Position numbers and translations under genes: made by a program. Below the pieces are notes generated by a model that did no database searches, had not been told where the DNA came from, and saw only the letters and a program-made list of their open reading frames with translations. Shown piece by piece: positions 11,315 through 21,730 of a DNA stretch of 64,000 bases. Every line of letters begins with the position of its first letter. The first letter of the stretch is position 1. The stretch spans positions 1 to 64,000 of the forward strand of contig NZ_JAALFC010000001.1 in the NCBI RefSeq assembly GCF_011058155.1, written 5' to 3'. The DNA comes from Litoribacterium kuwaitense (lineage in GTDB: Bacteria > Bacillota > Bacilli > Bacillales > DSM-28697).

Positions 11315-11833
11315 ATGAAAAAAGGAAGAATAGCCGGCTTTTTTGTGATTGTGCTGATGCTCAGTGCAATTGTCGGTATGACAATTCGGCCGGTTCTTCA
11401 AGATGTCAGTTTAGGCTTGGACCTTCAAGGTGGATTTGAAGTGCTTTACCAAGTCAAAGCGGATGAAGAAGGTCAAGACATTACAGAAGAAACGATGGTT
11501 GCTACAACTCAGGCACTAGACCGTCGAATTAATGTGCTTGGGGTAAGTGAACCTAGCATACAAATTGAAGGCGAAGACCGAATTCGTGTGCAGCTCGCGG
11601 GAGTCACGGATCAGGAAACCGCTCGGCGGCTTTTATCGACTCAAGCAGAGCTGAGTTTTCGTGATGTACACGATGAGCTGCTTCTTGATGGAAGCGACTT
11701 AGCGGAAAACGGGGCAAGCCAAACATTTGATGAGCAAAACCGTCCTTCCGTTTCTTTGGAACTTAAAGACGCAGATAAGATGGCAGAAGCCACACGCCAT
11801 ATTGTCAATCAAGCTCCGCAGAACCAATGGTGA
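11315..11833 (+). CDS. secDF: SecDF, N-terminal fragment (frameshifted)
   Basis: This fragment carries the first SecD membrane segment, the LGLDLQGG motif near residue 35 and part of the first periplasmic domain (ITEETMVATTQALDRRINVLGV). It stops at TGA 11831-11833. The rest of SecD plus SecF continues in another frame from 11827. One extra base near 11824-11828 (for example AACCCA or CAAATG) would join the two into a normal SecDF of about 750 aa. AGGAGGAAGA before ATG 11315 sets the start. SecDF uses the proton gradient to assist late protein export. Confidence 0.8.
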   Translation: MKKGRIAGFFVIVLMLSAIVGMTIRPVLQDVSLGLDLQGGFEVLYQVKADEEGQDITEETMVATTQALDRRINVLGVSEPSIQIEGEDRIRVQLAGVTDQETARRLLSTQAELSFRDVHDELLLDGSDLAENGASQTFDEQNRPSVSLELKDADKMAEATRHIVNQAPQNQW

Positions 11834-13575
11834 TTTGGCTTGACTACGAAGAGGGCGATTCGTTTGCTGAGGAGTATGTAAAGTATCAAGATCCAGCGCA
11901 AGAATCAAAGATTTTGTCAGTGGCAAACGTAGACCAAGTCTTTCTTCAGCCGCAAGTGTCCATCACAGGGGGCAACTTTACACCTGAAGAGGCGAAAGAG
12001 CTGGCTGATCTGTTGAACTCAGGCTCGCTACCTGTCGATTTAAAAGAAATCCATTTGACATCTGTCGGTGCGCAATTTGGACAGGAAGCTCTAGAGCAAA
12101 CGGTTTTTGCCGGTGTCATTGCTATTTTAATCATTTTTGCTTATATGATCGTCATGTACAGGCTTCCAGGGATGATTTCGGTCATTACCTTAAGCTTTTA
12201 CATTTATTTAATCATGCTCGTCTTTACATTACTTAACGCCGTTCTCACGTTGCCGGGTATTGCCGCGCTGATTCTTGGTGTTGGTATGGCGGTTGACGCA
12301 AATATTATATCCAGTGAGCGGATTAAAGACGAAATTCAATCAGGTAAATCGATCCGTTCGGCTTTTAAAGCGGGGAACCGTCGATCATTAGGAACAATCC
12401 TTGATGCAAACTTAACGACGTTGCTCGCAGCAACCATTATGTTTATCTTTGGGACAAGCTCGGTCAAAGGGTTTGCGACCATGTTAATTATCAGTATTTT
12501 GATCAGCTTCATTACAGCCGTCTACGGATCAAGGCTATTGTTAGGGCTTTGGGTAGAAAGTGGCCTCTTTAAAAAGAAGCCAGGCTGGTTTAATGTCAAG
12601 CGTGCGGATATTGACGATTTGCATGCGGTGGAAAGTGAATCTGAACGACGTTTGAAAGGTCCATTCCGGAACATTAATTTCGTTAAACATACGAGAGCCT
12701 TCTTCATCGCGTCTGCAGCGCTCGTCATCATCGGTTTGAGCTCGCTGTTTATATTTAAATTCAACCTTGGAATTGACTTTGCAGCAGGGACAAGAGTTGA
12801 TCTGATGGCGAATGAGGAGCTCACTGAAGAAAGTGTGAAAAGCGAGTTTGCAAGCCTTGGCTTACCAGCTCCGAACGAATTGTTAATTGATGGCGAAGAC
12901 AGTAAGCGAGCGACCGTAAGCTTTGTCGGAGCGATGACAGAAGAAGAATCGACCGCAGTGAAGGATCATTTTCAGGACGAGTATGGCATTGATCCTAACG
13001 TCAGCACAGTATCTCCGGTCGTCGGGAAAGAGCTGACACAAAATGCGATTATTGCGGTTGCAATAGCTTCAATTGGAATGATTATCTACGTCACTATTCG
13101 TTTCGAAATTTTGTTTGCTCTGTCAGCAATTTTAGCGTTGCTTCACGATGCCTTTTTCATTATCGTCATCTTCAGTCTGCTGCAGATCGAACTTGACATT
13201 AATTTTATCGCTGCCGTGTTAACGATCATCGGTTACTCAATCAACGACACGATTGTTACGTTTGATCGAATACGGGAAAACTTGCGCTACGAGAAAAAGA
13301 TTCGCGGTCGTGAAGATTTAGAGCGTGTCGTCAATCGCAGTCTCGTTCAAACGATGACGCGCTCGTTAAACACGATTATCACCGTATTAATCGGTGTCGT
13401 CTGTTTATTGATCTTCGGAAGTGAGTCGATATTTAACTTCTCGATGGCGCTCTTGATCGGTCTCATTGCCGGAACATATTCGTCTATATTCTTAGCGAGT
13501 CAAGTGTGGCTTGTTTGGAAAACAAAACAAATAGAGGCACAGCAGAAGAAGCAGCCTGAGCCGCAAGAATCTTAA
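11827..13575 (+). CDS. secDF: SecDF, remaining SecD and SecF portion (downstream of frameshift)
   Basis: The 582-aa frame starts in the SecD P1 domain (MVIWLDYEEGDS) and contains the SecD membrane block (GVGMAVDANIISSERIKDE), then SecF (FKFNLGIDFAAGTRVDL, IIGYSINDTIVTFDRIRENLR). No ribosome-binding site precedes ATG 11827 and the break lies inside a domain, so this is not a natural secD/secF split. ATGGTGA overlaps the upstream stop, so some re-initiation is conceivable. No -1 slippery heptamer is present. Confidence 0.85.
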   Translation: MVIWLDYEEGDSFAEEYVKYQDPAQESKILSVANVDQVFLQPQVSITGGNFTPEEAKELADLLNSGSLPVDLKEIHLTSVGAQFGQEALEQTVFAGVIAILIIFAYMIVMYRLPGMISVITLSFYIYLIMLVFTLLNAVLTLPGIAALILGVGMAVDANIISSERIKDEIQSGKSIRSAFKAGNRRSLGTILDANLTTLLAATIMFIFGTSSVKGFATMLIISILISFITAVYGSRLLLGLWVESGLFKKKPGWFNVKRADIDDLHAVESESERRLKGPFRNINFVKHTRAFFIASAALVIIGLSSLFIFKFNLGIDFAAGTRVDLMANEELTEESVKSEFASLGLPAPNELLIDGEDSKRATVSFVGAMTEEESTAVKDHFQDEYGIDPNVSTVSPVVGKELTQNAIIAVAIASIGMIIYVTIRFEILFALSAILALLHDAFFIIVIFSLLQIELDINFIAAVLTIIGYSINDTIVTFDRIRENLRYEKKIRGREDLERVVNRSLVQTMTRSLNTIITVLIGVVCLLIFGSESIFNFSMALLIGLIAGTYSSIFLASQVWLVWKTKQIEAQQKKQPEPQES

Positions 13576-13589
13576 GCTTATACTGATCG

Positions 13590-13642
13590 CCCTCCTGGCG
13601 AGCGTCGTCAGGAGGGGGTGCATTGTCAGTGTTTTGACAATG
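13590..13642 (+). terminator. Two adjacent hairpins after secDF
   Basis: CCCTCCTG (13590-13597) pairs with CAGGAGGG (13609-13616). Immediately after, CATTGTCA (13621-13628) pairs perfectly with TGACAATG (13635-13642). Neither has a long T tract, so they may stabilise or process the mRNA rather than terminate it. Confidence 0.55.
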
Positions 13643-13716
13643 AAGTTTTGGGAATAAAATAGTAGGAGAATGGCTTGCATCTGGAAGAAAAAGCCCTGAT
13701 AAAAGAGGTGTTGCTT

Positions 13717-14040
13717 ATGAAAGGTCAATATGCTGGCATTTTTGCACTCGTTTTCGTTTTTATCGTCGCCGCATTTGCAGTTATTAATGTCGATCCCGTT
13801 CAGGTGAACTATTTCTTTGGCTCTAGTGACATCCCGCTCATCCTCGTTATCTTATTCTCAGCACTGCTAGGAGGGCTCATCGTCGGATCATTTTCATTGA
13901 TCCGGTCTTATAAAGGGCAACGTACTAAGACAAATGTGAAGCGTCCCAATGTTACACCGGTTGCTGGCCATCAGCTGAATGATCACAAGTCAAATAAGGA
14001 TTCTTCTAAAGAGAACGATCCGTCTGTTAAAAACAAATAA
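13717..14040 (+). CDS. LapA-domain membrane protein (YrvD-like)
   Basis: The 107-aa protein has two membrane helices (about residues 6-25 and 42-64) around VNYFFGSSDIPLIL, the LapA/DUF1049 pattern, and a polar tail. YrvD occupies the same place between secDF and recJ in B. subtilis. AGAGGTG precedes ATG 13717; the longer open frame upstream lacks a good site. E. coli LapAB is linked to LPS assembly, which cannot apply here, so the role is unknown. Confidence 0.8.
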   Translation: MKGQYAGIFALVFVFIVAAFAVINVDPVQVNYFFGSSDIPLILVILFSALLGGLIVGSFSLIRSYKGQRTKTNVKRPNVTPVAGHQLNDHKSNKDSSKENDPSVKNK

Positions 14041-14045
14041 CTTGT

Positions 14046-14074
14046 TTGTCACCCCTTCTCTTTTCCCGTATAAT
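14046..14074 (+). promoter_or_regulatory. Sigma-A-type promoter for recJ-apt
   Basis: TTGTCA (14046-14051), a 17-base spacer and TATAAT (14069-14074). Confidence 0.75.
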
Positions 14075-14097
14075 AGATGAGTCGAGGGGTGTTTTTT

Positions 14098-16395
14098 ATG
14101 TTGAAATCAAAGAAACGGTGGGTGCTGCCTTCTGAAGCATCTGAAGATGTAGAAGGTGCAGCAATTGCCGATGAGCTTCGGCTATCACCTTTAGTCGGTA
14201 CGCTGTTAAAGCAACGGGGCATTACGAATAAGCATGATGCATATGCGTTTTTGCATCCTGAGCAAGGTCAGTTGCATAGTCCGTTGGAATTCCGGGAAAT
14301 GGAAGCGGCTGTGCAGCGAATTCATGAAGCCATTCACCATGATGAACATATAAGGATTTACGGAGATTACGACGCGGATGGCGTCACGAGCACGGCTGTA
14401 CTCGTCAAAGCGTTGGAGTCCAAAGGAGCAAATGTAGACTATTACATACCGCATCGATTTAAAGAGGGCTATGGTCCTCATCGTAAAGCGTTTGAAAAAG
14501 CCGCTGATGATGGTGTTCGCCTGCTCATCACAGTGGATAACGGCATTAGTGGCATCGAGGAAATCGAATACGCAAATGAGCTCGGCTTAACGGTCATTTT
14601 GACAGATCATCACGAAGCAGGTCCTGAATTACCAAACGCATTTGCGACCATTCATCCCAGTCTTGAAGGTGAGACGTACCCGTTTCAGCATCTAGCAGGG
14701 GTTGGGGTTGCTGTAAAATTGGCAGAGGCGGTTCTTGGAGAGCTTCCTCAAGACTTACTTGGCTTAGCTGCCATCGGAACAATTGCTGACTTAGTGCCTC
14801 TTTTAGGTGAAAACCGGGTACTCGTCGCTAAAGGACTAAAGGCATTACAGAATACAAAGTCATTAGGTTTACAGGCGTTAATGAGTGTATGTCAAGTTCA
14901 GCCGAGTGATATAGATGAAGAGAAGGTAGGGTTTGCTCTTGGCCCGCGGCTAAATGCCCTAGGCCGCTTAGGGGATGCCAATCCAGCCGTTGCCCTTCTG
15001 TTGACGAACGATGATGAACGAGCGGAAGAGCTCGCTCGTTTACTAGATGACACGAATAAAGAACGACAGCAGCTCGTGCGAAAAATCACGAATGAAGCCG
15101 TAGCGATGGTCAAAGCGAAAGGAGAACTGCCTTCTGCACTTGTCCTGTACAAAGAAGATTGGAATCCAGGCGTTGTCGGCATCGTTGCTTCGCGATTGGT
15201 CGAGCAATTTTATCGTCCCTGTATACTTTTAGGTAAAGATGACCAAAAAGATATGCTAAAAGGTTCTGCGCGTTCCGTTGCAGGCTTTCATTTATTTGAT
15301 CAGCTGTCTAAGCATCGTGACATTCTCCCTCATTTTGGAGGTCATGCGATGGCAGCGGGGCTGTCATTGGCAGCAGAAGATATAGAGGAATTGGAACGAA
15401 GACTTCAACAAATGGTTGTCGAGGAAATGAATGAGGACGAGCTACATCCAACACTTCATATTACGCTAGAGACACGATTAGAGGAAGTCACGCTTGCGGT
15501 CATCAAAGAGATGGAGCAGCTTCGACCCTTTGGTATGGGAAACCCAAAGCCACTGTTTTCATTTAGAAAGAAAAATTTCGCTGCTTTAAAAAGGCTTGGC
15601 GTCAATCAGCAGCACTTGAAGCTAACTTTTGCTGATGAAGCAACATCACTTGAAGCAATTGGCTTTCAGATGGGATCGCTTGCAGAGGAGTTAGCGCCAA
15701 CAGATGAAGTTGAGCTTGTTGGCGAGCTATCGATCAATGAATGGAATGGTAGCCAAAAGCCCCAAGTCATTGTGCGAGATCTAAAGGTGGCGGATTGGCA
15801 GCTGTTTGACTGGCGCGGTTTACCAGAAGCGACGATTCAAAAACGCATATCCAATCACCACGACATTCACGTTCACTCCTTTCAAAAAGCAGACGGATCA
15901 ACAGAAGCGCCGTCTTTTCAAGGCGATTGGCTTCTGTGGGATGTGCCCAAGTCTATTCGACAGTTTAGCGCATGGTTTGATCAAGTTAAGCCCGGTCGCA
16001 TTTACCTATGGGGTCAACCAGCCGGAGAGCTTTTTGAAACGATGCCTTCACGAGAACGTTTTAAATGGCTCTATACTGTGTTGCTTAAGCATCAGCCTGT
16101 CGATTGGAATCAGCTCGTACGTTCAGGGAATTCGAAAGGAGTTTCTGAAAAAGACTTGCGTTTTCTAGTCGATGTGTTTATCGACTTACAGTTTGTTAAA
16201 CAATCTGAAAGACTGCTCTCGCTTGTTGATCAGCCTGAGAAAAAAGACATCCAGCAATCCTCAGTATATCAAGCACGTAAGGAACAATTGGAGGCAGAAG
16301 AATGGTTTTGTACATCAAGTAGCCATGCTTTAAAAGATTGGATGGACAAGCTAAAGACAGGGGAGTTAAAAAACGAGGAGGCTGTACGCAGATGA
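14098..16395 (+). CDS. recJ: Single-stranded-DNA 5'-3' exonuclease RecJ
   Basis: The 765-aa DHH-family nuclease shows motif [12 protein letters not shown] near residue 88, the DNGISG and TDHHEA motifs, and DHHA1 motif [11 protein letters not shown] near residue 420. A C-terminal region typical of long Bacillus RecJ follows. ATG 14098 is preferred over 14077 because GAGGGGTG is spaced 7 bases before it and the protein then begins MLKSKKRW as in homologues. It overlaps apt by 4 bases. RecJ acts in recombination and repair. Confidence 0.96.
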   Translation: MLKSKKRWVLPSEASEDVEGAAIADELRLSPLVGTLLKQRGITNKHDAYAFLHPEQGQLHSPLEFREMEAAVQRIHEAIHHDEHIRIYGDYDADGVTSTAVLVKALESKGANVDYYIPHRFKEGYGPHRKAFEKAADDGVRLLITVDNGISGIEEIEYANELGLTVILTDHHEAGPELPNAFATIHPSLEGETYPFQHLAGVGVAVKLAEAVLGELPQDLLGLAAIGTIADLVPLLGENRVLVAKGLKALQNTKSLGLQALMSVCQVQPSDIDEEKVGFALGPRLNALGRLGDANPAVALLLTNDDERAEELARLLDDTNKERQQLVRKITNEAVAMVKAKGELPSALVLYKEDWNPGVVGIVASRLVEQFYRPCILLGKDDQKDMLKGSARSVAGFHLFDQLSKHRDILPHFGGHAMAAGLSLAAEDIEELERRLQQMVVEEMNEDELHPTLHITLETRLEEVTLAVIKEMEQLRPFGMGNPKPLFSFRKKNFAALKRLGVNQQHLKLTFADEATSLEAIGFQMGSLAEELAPTDEVELVGELSINEWNGSQKPQVIVRDLKVADWQLFDWRGLPEATIQKRISNHHDIHVHSFQKADGSTEAPSFQGDWLLWDVPKSIRQFSAWFDQVKPGRIYLWGQPAGELFETMPSRERFKWLYTVLLKHQPVDWNQLVRSGNSKGVSEKDLRFLVDVFIDLQFVKQSERLLSLVDQPEKKDIQQSSVYQARKEQLEAEEWFCTSSSHALKDWMDKLKTGELKNEEAVRR

Positions 16396-16907
16396 ACTAT
16401 AAAGACTATATTACGATTGTTCCTGATTACCCGAAGCAAGGGGTTCGCTTTAAAGATATTACGACTTTAATGGAAGACGGTGAAGCGTATCGCCAGGCGA
16501 CAAATGATATTGTTGCTTATGCGAAAGAGCTTAATGTCGACTTGATTGTTGGGCCCGAAGCGAGGGGCTTTATTATCGGTTGCCCAGTTGCTTACGCTTT
16601 AGGGATCGGCTTTGCTCCTGTTCGGAAAGAAGGAAAGCTTCCACGAGAGACGATTCGTCAGGAATACGATTTGGAGTATGGAACGACCGCTTTAACGATA
16701 CATAAAGACGCGATTCAGCCAGGACAGCGCGTCTTAATTACGGATGATTTATTGGCAACTGGTGGAACGATGAAAGCGGCCATTGATCTTGTCGAAGCGC
16801 TTGGTGGCATTGTTGTCGGACTCGCATTTTTAATTGAGCTCGATTATTTACACGGACGTGAGAAATTAACAGGATATGATATTTTGTCATTAATGAATTA
16901 TGAATAA
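16392..16907 (+). CDS. apt: Adenine phosphoribosyltransferase
   Basis: Apt (171 aa) makes AMP from adenine and PRPP. The PRPP loop [13 protein letters not shown] near residue 117 and the N-terminal [16 protein letters not shown] are diagnostic. ATG 16392 overlaps the recJ stop and has GAGGAGG upstream. The recJ-apt-relA order is conserved in Bacilli. Confidence 0.97.
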   Translation: MNYKDYITIVPDYPKQGVRFKDITTLMEDGEAYRQATNDIVAYAKELNVDLIVGPEARGFIIGCPVAYALGIGFAPVRKEGKLPRETIRQEYDLEYGTTALTIHKDAIQPGQRVLITDDLLATGGTMKAAIDLVEALGGIVVGLAFLIELDYLHGREKLTGYDILSLMNYE

Positions 16908-16943
16908 AAATAAGGAATCCTTAGTCACAGAGAGGGTTTTTAC

Positions 16944-16980
16944 AAGCCGGTAGTTCCGTCATAGGGACACGGCTTTTTTA
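16944..16980 (+). terminator. Terminator after apt
   Basis: AAGCCG (16944-16949) pairs with CGGCTT (16970-16975), with an inner TTCC/GGGA stem, followed by TTTTTTA. Confidence 0.8.
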
Positions 16981-17450
16981 CTATTTTAGATGTTCAAATG
17001 ATCGTGAGGAGAAATCTTTGGTTGTTCTTGTTAAACCAGAGTAAACAGTATCGTTTAGAAAATTAATCAAGCTTTTCTTCCATGATCGGGTTAGACGACT
17101 GAAGACAAATCGTTGACAAGCAGGAGCGGTTATGGGACATACAAACCTTTGGTTCATTCGTCAGAAAATTGTATAGGGATTAAGAGAGCGGGTTGATCAC
17201 TCAGAATAAAAGGAGTTTAGAAAAGCTGAACCTGGAGAAAAGACACTGCACAAATGAACACGTCCGTGGAGTACTACACTACATTCCGAATACCCGTATT
17301 TTATAATAAGAGAGAGTTTTCAACAGCGCTTGATCGTAAGTTGTCTGCCTATAAAATGCCAATAATCGATAAAATATTGCAATTCTCTTTACATCGCTTC
17401 TATTTTTCAAGATAATAGAGGTTATACAAGCTTGAAACGCAGGTGATGGG
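16981..17450 (+). promoter_or_regulatory. Long apt-relA intergenic region with a probable relA promoter
   Basis: This 470-base stretch has no convincing reading frame. The best promoter is TTTACA (17388-17393), a 17-base spacer and GATAAT (17411-17416), about 35 bases before relA. A TTGACA at 17113 lacks a good partner. The gap is longer than the usual Bacillus spacer, but I see no riboswitch or transposon remnant. Confidence 0.5.
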
Positions 17451-19661
17451 ATGGCGGGAAATCAAATTCTCTCTTCTGAAAATGTGCTTCAGATGGCCGG
17501 GGAATATCTAACAAAGACAGAATTAGATATGGTGGAAAAAGCGTATCAATATGCAAGAGTAGCCCACCAGGATCAATATCGAAAATCTGGAGAACCATAC
17601 ATCATCCACCCTGTACAGGTGGCTGGGATATTGGTTGAGCTGAAAATGGACCCGCAGACGATTGCCGCGGGGTTTCTTCATGATGTCGTCGAAGATACGG
17701 ACATCACAGAAGAAGATCTTGCCCGAGAGTTTAACGAAGAAGTGGCTATGCTCGTGGATGGTGTAACGAAGCTTAAACAAATTAAGTACGAATCAAAAGC
17801 TGAGGAACAGGCAGAGAATCATCGCAAAATGTTTGTTGCCATGGCACGTGATTTGCGTGTCATTTTAATAAAACTGGCAGATCGGCTGCATAACATGCGG
17901 ACGCTAAAACATATGCCGCCTGAAAAGCAGCGAAAAACATCAAAAGAAACACTGGAAATCTTTGCTCCACTTGCACATCGATTAGGAATTTCGACAATAA
18001 AATGGGAGCTTGAGGACACTGCTTTACGGTATTTAAACCCTCAACAATACTATCGGATTGTCAATTTAATGAAGCAAAAACGTGCAGAACGTGAGTCTTA
18101 TATCCATGAGGTCATGACGGAGATTGAAGATCAAGTAGAAGACATCAACGTCCAAGCGGATATTTCAGGTCGACCAAAGCACATTTATTCCATATATAAA
18201 AAAATGAAGGTACAGAACAAACAATTTAATGAAATTTATGATTTGTTAGCTGTACGAGTGCTCGTCGATAGTATTAAAGATTGTTATGCGGTGCTTGGAA
18301 TTATTCATACGTGTTGGAAGCCAATGCCGGGACGTTTTAAAGACTATGTTGCGATGCCAAAGGCGAATTTGTACCAATCGTTACACACGACTGTGATCGG
18401 GCCCAAGGGAGACCCGCTTGAGGTTCAAATTCGTACGAAAGAAATGCACCAAATTGCAGAATATGGAATTGCTGCTCACTGGGCATATAAAGAAGGAAAC
18501 ATTACAGCACCGAATCAAAACTTCGAGAAAAAGCTAAGCTGGTTCCGCGAAATTCTCGAATGGCAGAATGAAACCTCGGACGCCGAGGAATTTGTCGAGT
18601 CTTTAAAAATGGATCTATTTTCCGATATGGTGTTCGTATTCACTCCTAAGGGGGATGTGTATGAGCTTCCAAGGGGGTCGGTGCCGCTCGATTTTGCTTA
18701 CCGCGTCCATACCGAAATTGGCAATCGGACGATCGGTGCAAAGGTCAATGGGAAAATGGTGCCCTTAGACCACAAGCTCAAAACAGGCGATATCATTGAA
18801 ATTATGACGTCGAAGCATTCATATGGTCCAAGCCAAGACTGGCTCAACATTACGCAGACGTCAAAAGCGAAAAACAAAATTCGTCAGTTTTTCAAAAAAC
18901 AGCGTCGTGACGAGAACGTAATTAAGGGGAAAGAAGCGATTGAAAAGGAAATCCGTGCTTATGGGATTGAACCAAAACAAGCATTAACGGATGACAATAT
19001 TAATCGAGTCCTCGATAAGTTTACATTTACCGACGCTGAAGATATGTATGCTGCGGTTGGCTATAATGGCATCACTGCTGCACAAGTCGCAACGCGTTTA
19101 ACAGATAAAATTCGCAGTGAACAGGAAAAAGCCCAGGCAGACCAGCCGCTTGAAGAAGCTGTTTCAAACATTAGCACTGTCAAAAGTCCGGAAACAAGAA
19201 AAAGAAAAAGAGACTCTGGCGTGACAGTGAAGGGCGTTGACAACTTACTTGTCCGTCTGTCGAAATGCTGTAATCCTGTCCCGGGAGATGACATTGTCGG
19301 TTACATTACGAAAGGACGCGGTGTGTCTGTTCATCGCTCGGACTGTCCAAATGTGACTGCTGAGGATATGAAGCATCGTCTCTTAGAGGTTGAGTGGGAG
19401 ATGGGTCCAGACGAAAACAAGTATTATAATGTCGATATCGAGATTACCGGCTATGATCGTCGTGGATTACTGAATGAAGTTTTGCAAGCGGTCAATGAAT
19501 CAAGAACAAATATTTCTCAAGTGTCAGGAAGAACGGATCGTAATAAGATGGCGACAATTCATATGTCGATATCGATTCACGACATCGGGCATTTACAAAA
19601 GGTCGCTGAACGAATAAAGCACATTCCAGATGTGTACTCCGTCCGACGCGTGTTGCAATGA
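17451..19661 (+). CDS. relA: Bifunctional (p)ppGpp synthetase/hydrolase
   Basis: The 736-aa Rel protein makes and degrades the stringent alarmone. From the N-terminus: an HD hydrolase domain (HPVQVAGILVELKMD, FLHDVVEDT near residue 80), a synthetase domain (YSIYKKMKVQNK, YQSLHTTVIGP near residue 305), a TGS domain (FVFTPKGDVYELPRGSVPLDFAY near 397), a zinc-finger region with the CC pair, and a C-terminal ACT domain. The hydrolase HD residues are intact, so both activities are expected. CAGGTGATG precedes ATG 17451. Confidence 0.97.
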   Translation: MAGNQILSSENVLQMAGEYLTKTELDMVEKAYQYARVAHQDQYRKSGEPYIIHPVQVAGILVELKMDPQTIAAGFLHDVVEDTDITEEDLAREFNEEVAMLVDGVTKLKQIKYESKAEEQAENHRKMFVAMARDLRVILIKLADRLHNMRTLKHMPPEKQRKTSKETLEIFAPLAHRLGISTIKWELEDTALRYLNPQQYYRIVNLMKQKRAERESYIHEVMTEIEDQVEDINVQADISGRPKHIYSIYKKMKVQNKQFNEIYDLLAVRVLVDSIKDCYAVLGIIHTCWKPMPGRFKDYVAMPKANLYQSLHTTVIGPKGDPLEVQIRTKEMHQIAEYGIAAHWAYKEGNITAPNQNFEKKLSWFREILEWQNETSDAEEFVESLKMDLFSDMVFVFTPKGDVYELPRGSVPLDFAYRVHTEIGNRTIGAKVNGKMVPLDHKLKTGDIIEIMTSKHSYGPSQDWLNITQTSKAKNKIRQFFKKQRRDENVIKGKEAIEKEIRAYGIEPKQALTDDNINRVLDKFTFTDAEDMYAAVGYNGITAAQVATRLTDKIRSEQEKAQADQPLEEAVSNISTVKSPETRKRKRDSGVTVKGVDNLLVRLSKCCNPVPGDDIVGYITKGRGVSVHRSDCPNVTAEDMKHRLLEVEWEMGPDENKYYNVDIEITGYDRRGLLNEVLQAVNESRTNISQVSGRTDRNKMATIHMSISIHDIGHLQKVAERIKHIPDVYSVRRVLQ

Positions 19662-19679
19662 CAAAGGAGATGACTTCAG

Positions 19680-20120
19680 GTGAGAGTATTAATTCAACGA
19701 GTCAGACAAGCATCGGTTACGGTGGACGAACAAATCGTTGGATCGATTGATCAAGGCTTACTGGCCTTCGTCGGAATTACACACGAGGACGATGTGGCAA
19801 CTGCTGCCAAGCTGGCCACGAAGATTGCAAATCTCCGTATTTTTGAAGATGAAGCGCAAAAGATGAACAAAAGTCTCCTAGATACATCAAAAGCGATTCT
19901 TTCGATCTCGCAATTTACGTTATACGGTGATGCCTCCAAAGGGCGCCGTCCTCATTTCACAAATGCTGCTCGCCCAGATCAAGCAGAGTCATTATATGAG
20001 GCATTTAATGAAGCTCTCAGGTCAGAAGGGTTAACGGTTGAGACTGGCACATTTGGTGCCCATATGAATGTACAGCTTGAAAATGATGGACCAGTGACAT
20101 TGCTTCTCGAGAAAGAGTAA
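19680..20120 (+). CDS. dtd: D-aminoacyl-tRNA deacylase
   Basis: Dtd (146 aa) hydrolyses D-aminoacyl-tRNA. It has [16 protein letters not shown] at the start, the SQFTLYGD motif near residue 78 and the Gly-cisPro motif GPVT near residue 137. The GTG start has AAAGGAGATGA upstream, just behind the relA stop. A strong terminator follows, ending the relA-dtd unit. Confidence 0.96.
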   Translation: MRVLIQRVRQASVTVDEQIVGSIDQGLLAFVGITHEDDVATAAKLATKIANLRIFEDEAQKMNKSLLDTSKAILSISQFTLYGDASKGRRPHFTNAARPDQAESLYEAFNEALRSEGLTVETGTFGAHMNVQLENDGPVTLLLEKE

Positions 20121-20123
20121 AAT

Positions 20124-20168
20124 AAAAACGCCTGTAAGTGACGAAAATGGTCATTTACAGGCGTTTTC
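20124..20168. terminator. Bidirectional terminator between dtd and the amidase gene
   Basis: A perfect 13-bp stem AAAACGCCTGTAA (20125-20137) / TTACAGGCGTTTT (20155-20167) with an inner GAC/GTC pair lies between convergent genes. It has Ts on the plus side and As on the other, so it can serve both strands. Confidence 0.95.
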
Positions 20169-20171
20169 GTG

Positions 20172-21557
20172 TTATTGAACGTTTGAAAAATGAGCTTGGA
20201 GGCCTTTGACAATGCCTTTGACAACGTTTTTTTGATATGAGGATGTAATGATTTTGAGTTCATCCGCTGGATTCGTCATAAAACCAAGCTCAAGAAGTAC
20301 TGCAGGACGCGAATTTTCACGGAGAACGTGGTAATTTCCTTCACGGGCCCCACGGTCAGTCATTGTCGTTTGTGCGACCATCTCAGGCTGAAGGGACTCT
20401 GCAAGCAGACGCCCACTGCCATTCATATAAAAGCTAGTAATTCCCGTTGCTTTTGTTTCTTCATAGCCATCAAAGTGTAACGACAAGAAGGCATCGGCGG
20501 CACTATTTTCAGATATGTTGACACGATTTCGTAAAGAGACGTATTCATCGGCAGAACGAGTAAGTATGACCGTAGCGCCTAGCGCATTCAGTTGATTTGC
20601 TAAGCGTTGAGCGGTTTGCAGTGTAACCGTTTTTTCAAGTGTTCCTTGGCTGCCAATTGTACCGGGTTCTCTCCCACCATGACCTGGGTCGATCACAATC
20701 GTTTTCCCTTGCAGGCTTAAACCGTCGCTTGAGTTTTGTTCTGTCTGTTCATTCTTTTCCATCGAGGTCGTTTCTATGCTGCTTGCCGTTCCAATGGAAG
20801 GACTGGAGTGAACAGCTTCAGCAATCCAATTGGCGATAAAGCCTTGTTGTCCATCCATCGTTTCTACTGTAAACCAGTCACCCTCCGATCCAAGATAATG
20901 AAGCTCTGCTCCTTTTTGGAGGGTTGTTAAAATGCGGCTGTCCGTCGTAGGCTCTGTTCGCACGCGAGCCCCTTCCACGATCGAACGAACATACGATCCG
21001 TCGTCGTTTACCGTCTTTTTGTCTTCAACCCGCTCGGTCGTTTCTTTTTTGGGGGCAGATTTAGGTGCAGAGGACGAATATGTAATAAACTGATCAGCTA
21101 CGTAGGCATCATGCCCTTTATAAGAAAAGGCTGCCCAGCCATGACTGCTGCCGGTCACTTCAATTTGTTCCCCTGCATTGAGTGACCCTAAAATCTCACT
21201 GGTACGGGAGGAATCGCTTCTGACACGAAGCTCATCAACAGCGACGGTTGCTATGTTTGCGTCAGATGCAGATGTAGCAACAGATCTGTCTTTGTCGTTC
21301 GACATTTCCACGAGATATCCTGCGACCCACCCAGTCGTATCACGGTCAATCTGAAGCTGAACCCAGCCGTACTCTTCATCCAATACTGGAAAGGACGATC
21401 CGACATTTAAGCTTGTCATGATGTTCCCAGAAAGGGCTGGTGTATCACGAACTTGCAGCCCTTCTTTTTGGACGGTCGCGTTTGTTGCTGCTTGTAATGC
21501 CTGTGGAATGGCAAGAAGCATAAATAACATGGCAAAAAGCGTTATTTTTAACTTCAA
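20172..21557 (-). CDS. Secreted N-acetylmuramoyl-L-alanine amidase with three SH3b domains (YrvJ-like)
   Basis: The 461-aa product has a signal peptide (ALQAA cleavage region near residue 24), three bacterial SH3 repeats (LQVRDTPALSGNI, LRVRSDSSRTSEI, ARVRTEPTTDSRI) and a C-terminal Amidase_3 domain. The zinc-site motifs DPGHGG near residue 294, FLSLHFDG near 366 and LLELGFMTN near 430 are present. It cleaves the stem peptide from muramic acid in the wall. TTG 21557 is used because AAGGAGGAG lies 6-7 bases upstream on this strand. Confidence 0.93.
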   Translation of the reverse strand: MKLKITLFAMLFMLLAIPQALQAATNATVQKEGLQVRDTPALSGNIMTSLNVGSSFPVLDEEYGWVQLQIDRDTTGWVAGYLVEMSNDKDRSVATSASDANIATVAVDELRVRSDSSRTSEILGSLNAGEQIEVTGSSHGWAAFSYKGHDAYVADQFITYSSSAPKSAPKKETTERVEDKKTVNDDGSYVRSIVEGARVRTEPTTDSRILTTLQKGAELHYLGSEGDWFTVETMDGQQGFIANWIAEAVHSSPSIGTASSIETTSMEKNEQTEQNSSDGLSLQGKTIVIDPGHGGREPGTIGSQGTLEKTVTLQTAQRLANQLNALGATVILTRSADEYVSLRNRVNISENSAADAFLSLHFDGYEETKATGITSFYMNGSGRLLAESLQPEMVAQTTMTDRGAREGNYHVLRENSRPAVLLELGFMTNPADELKIITSSYQKNVVKGIVKGLQAHFSNVQ

Positions 21558-21694
21558 GCAAACTCCTCCTTAATAGATAATAGATAAAAAAGATGTACTC
21601 TACACAATTCGACAAGATGTTAAATATTCCTATGATAAAAAAGAAATTATGCCAAAGGTCACAGTGCACAAAATAAAAACTACGGTGAAGCGCC

Positions 21695-21724
21695 TTGACA
21701 ACGATCGAAAGACATGGCTAAAAT
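21695..21724 (+). promoter_or_regulatory. Sigma-A promoter of the hisS-aspS T-box transcript
   Basis: TTGACA (21695-21700), an 18-base spacer and TAAAAT (21719-21724). Confidence 0.7.
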
Positions 21725-21730
21725 ATAGAA

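Noticed and set aside
11815-11840. Programmed -1 frameshifting in secDF
   Set aside because: There is no X_XXY_YYZ slippery heptamer and no obvious downstream pseudoknot; a missing base explains the break more simply.
16981-17450. Riboswitch or small RNA before relA
   Set aside because: No paired structure with a terminator or known motif could be supported.
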